Source: Methanosarcinales archaeon (GTDB taxonomy: Archaea; Halobacteriota; Methanosarcinia; Methanosarcinales; Methanosarcinaceae). From it: 5,003 nt of DNA. A program made the position numbers and the translations under genes. This document shows positions 4,903 to 5,003 of this stretch, piece by piece. The stretch covers positions 1-5,003 of the forward strand of contig JAAXQB010000048.1 in the NCBI GenBank assembly GCA_012329085.1, written 5' to 3'. How positions within the stretch are numbered: the first letter of the stretch is position 1; every line of letters starts with the position of its first letter. Under the pieces are notes generated by a model. The model was not told the origin of the DNA, made no database searches, and was given only the letters and a program-made list of their open reading frames with translations.

Positions 4903-5003
4903 AAAAATCATAATAAAGAATAAAGATGAGGAAATTTTAATCAGAGCTTTAAATGAACGAAAAGACATTAAAGCAGAACGAGTAAAAAGATTTTTAGCGC
5001 TTC
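4895..5003 (+). CDS. unrecognised protein, N-terminal 36 residues only (runs off window)
   Basis: An ATG at 4895 lies inside the last codons of aspS and opens a frame that stays open to the window edge, overlapping aspS by 8 bp. The visible residues begin MNRKIIIKNKDEEILIRA and continue with many Lys, Arg and Glu, looking like a soluble, helical N-terminus (DEEILIRALNERKDIKAERV). I do not recognise the family from 36 residues. The overlap suggests translational coupling to aspS and so a shared transcript. No Shine-Dalgarno precedes it. A slightly later start is possible in principle, but no other ATG occurs in this frame before the edge. Confidence 0.6.
   Translation, partial: MNRKIIIKNKDEEILIRALNERKDIKAERVKRFLAL

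Noticed and set aside
1..5003. Alternative genetic code with TGA read as glycine, as in some CPR lineages
   Set aside because: All conserved glycines in the RtcB, AspRS and dehydrogenase motifs use GGN codons and the genes are intact under the standard code.

Overview
The window is AT-rich bacterial DNA carrying plus-strand genes separated by two unusually repeat-laden spacers. Several things suggest a small-genome bacterium of the Candidate Phyla Radiation (Patescibacteria, Parcubacteria-like): low GC, no Shine-Dalgarno-like leaders, an archaeal-looking RtcB, a short aspartyl-tRNA synthetase lacking the usual bacterial insertion domain, a lone small ferredoxin, and spacers full of short-period A/T repeats. 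This placement is inference; no rRNA or ribosomal protein gene is present to settle it. The standard stop codons fit all genes.

Layout: (1) 2-934, the 3' part of a D-2-hydroxyacid dehydrogenase gene that begins before the window; (2) 952-1140, a small single-cluster [4Fe-4S] ferredoxin 17 bp downstream, probably in the same transcript; (3) 1141-1609, a 469-bp non-coding spacer made of heptamer arrays, hairpins and a GC-rich patch; (4) 1610-3109, rtcB, an RNA ligase gene; (5) 3110-3459, a 350-bp spacer with a terminator-like hairpin, a copy of the hairpin module seen in the first spacer, a 65-bp imperfect inverted repeat and A/T-rich arms; (6) 3460-4902, aspS; (7) 4895 to the window end, the start of an unrecognised gene overlapping aspS by 8 bp.

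The genes do not form one pathway. The dehydrogenase and ferredoxin belong to fermentative redox metabolism, while RtcB (RNA repair or splicing) and AspRS (tRNA charging) belong to RNA metabolism and translation. AspRS carries the His in its anticodon-binding domain that is associated with non-discriminating enzymes.

The most striking observation is inside rtcB. A 60-bp in-frame stretch (2621-2680) encodes 20 residues that, from my knowledge of the family, have no counterpart in ordinary RtcB proteins. At the DNA level the same stretch is an almost perfectly paired three-way junction: an outer stem enclosing two perfect hairpins. This looks like a palindromic repeat element that inserted into an essential-type gene and is translated as an extra surface loop, in the manner of Rickettsia palindromic elements. 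The two spacers around rtcB are themselves full of related-looking small hairpins.
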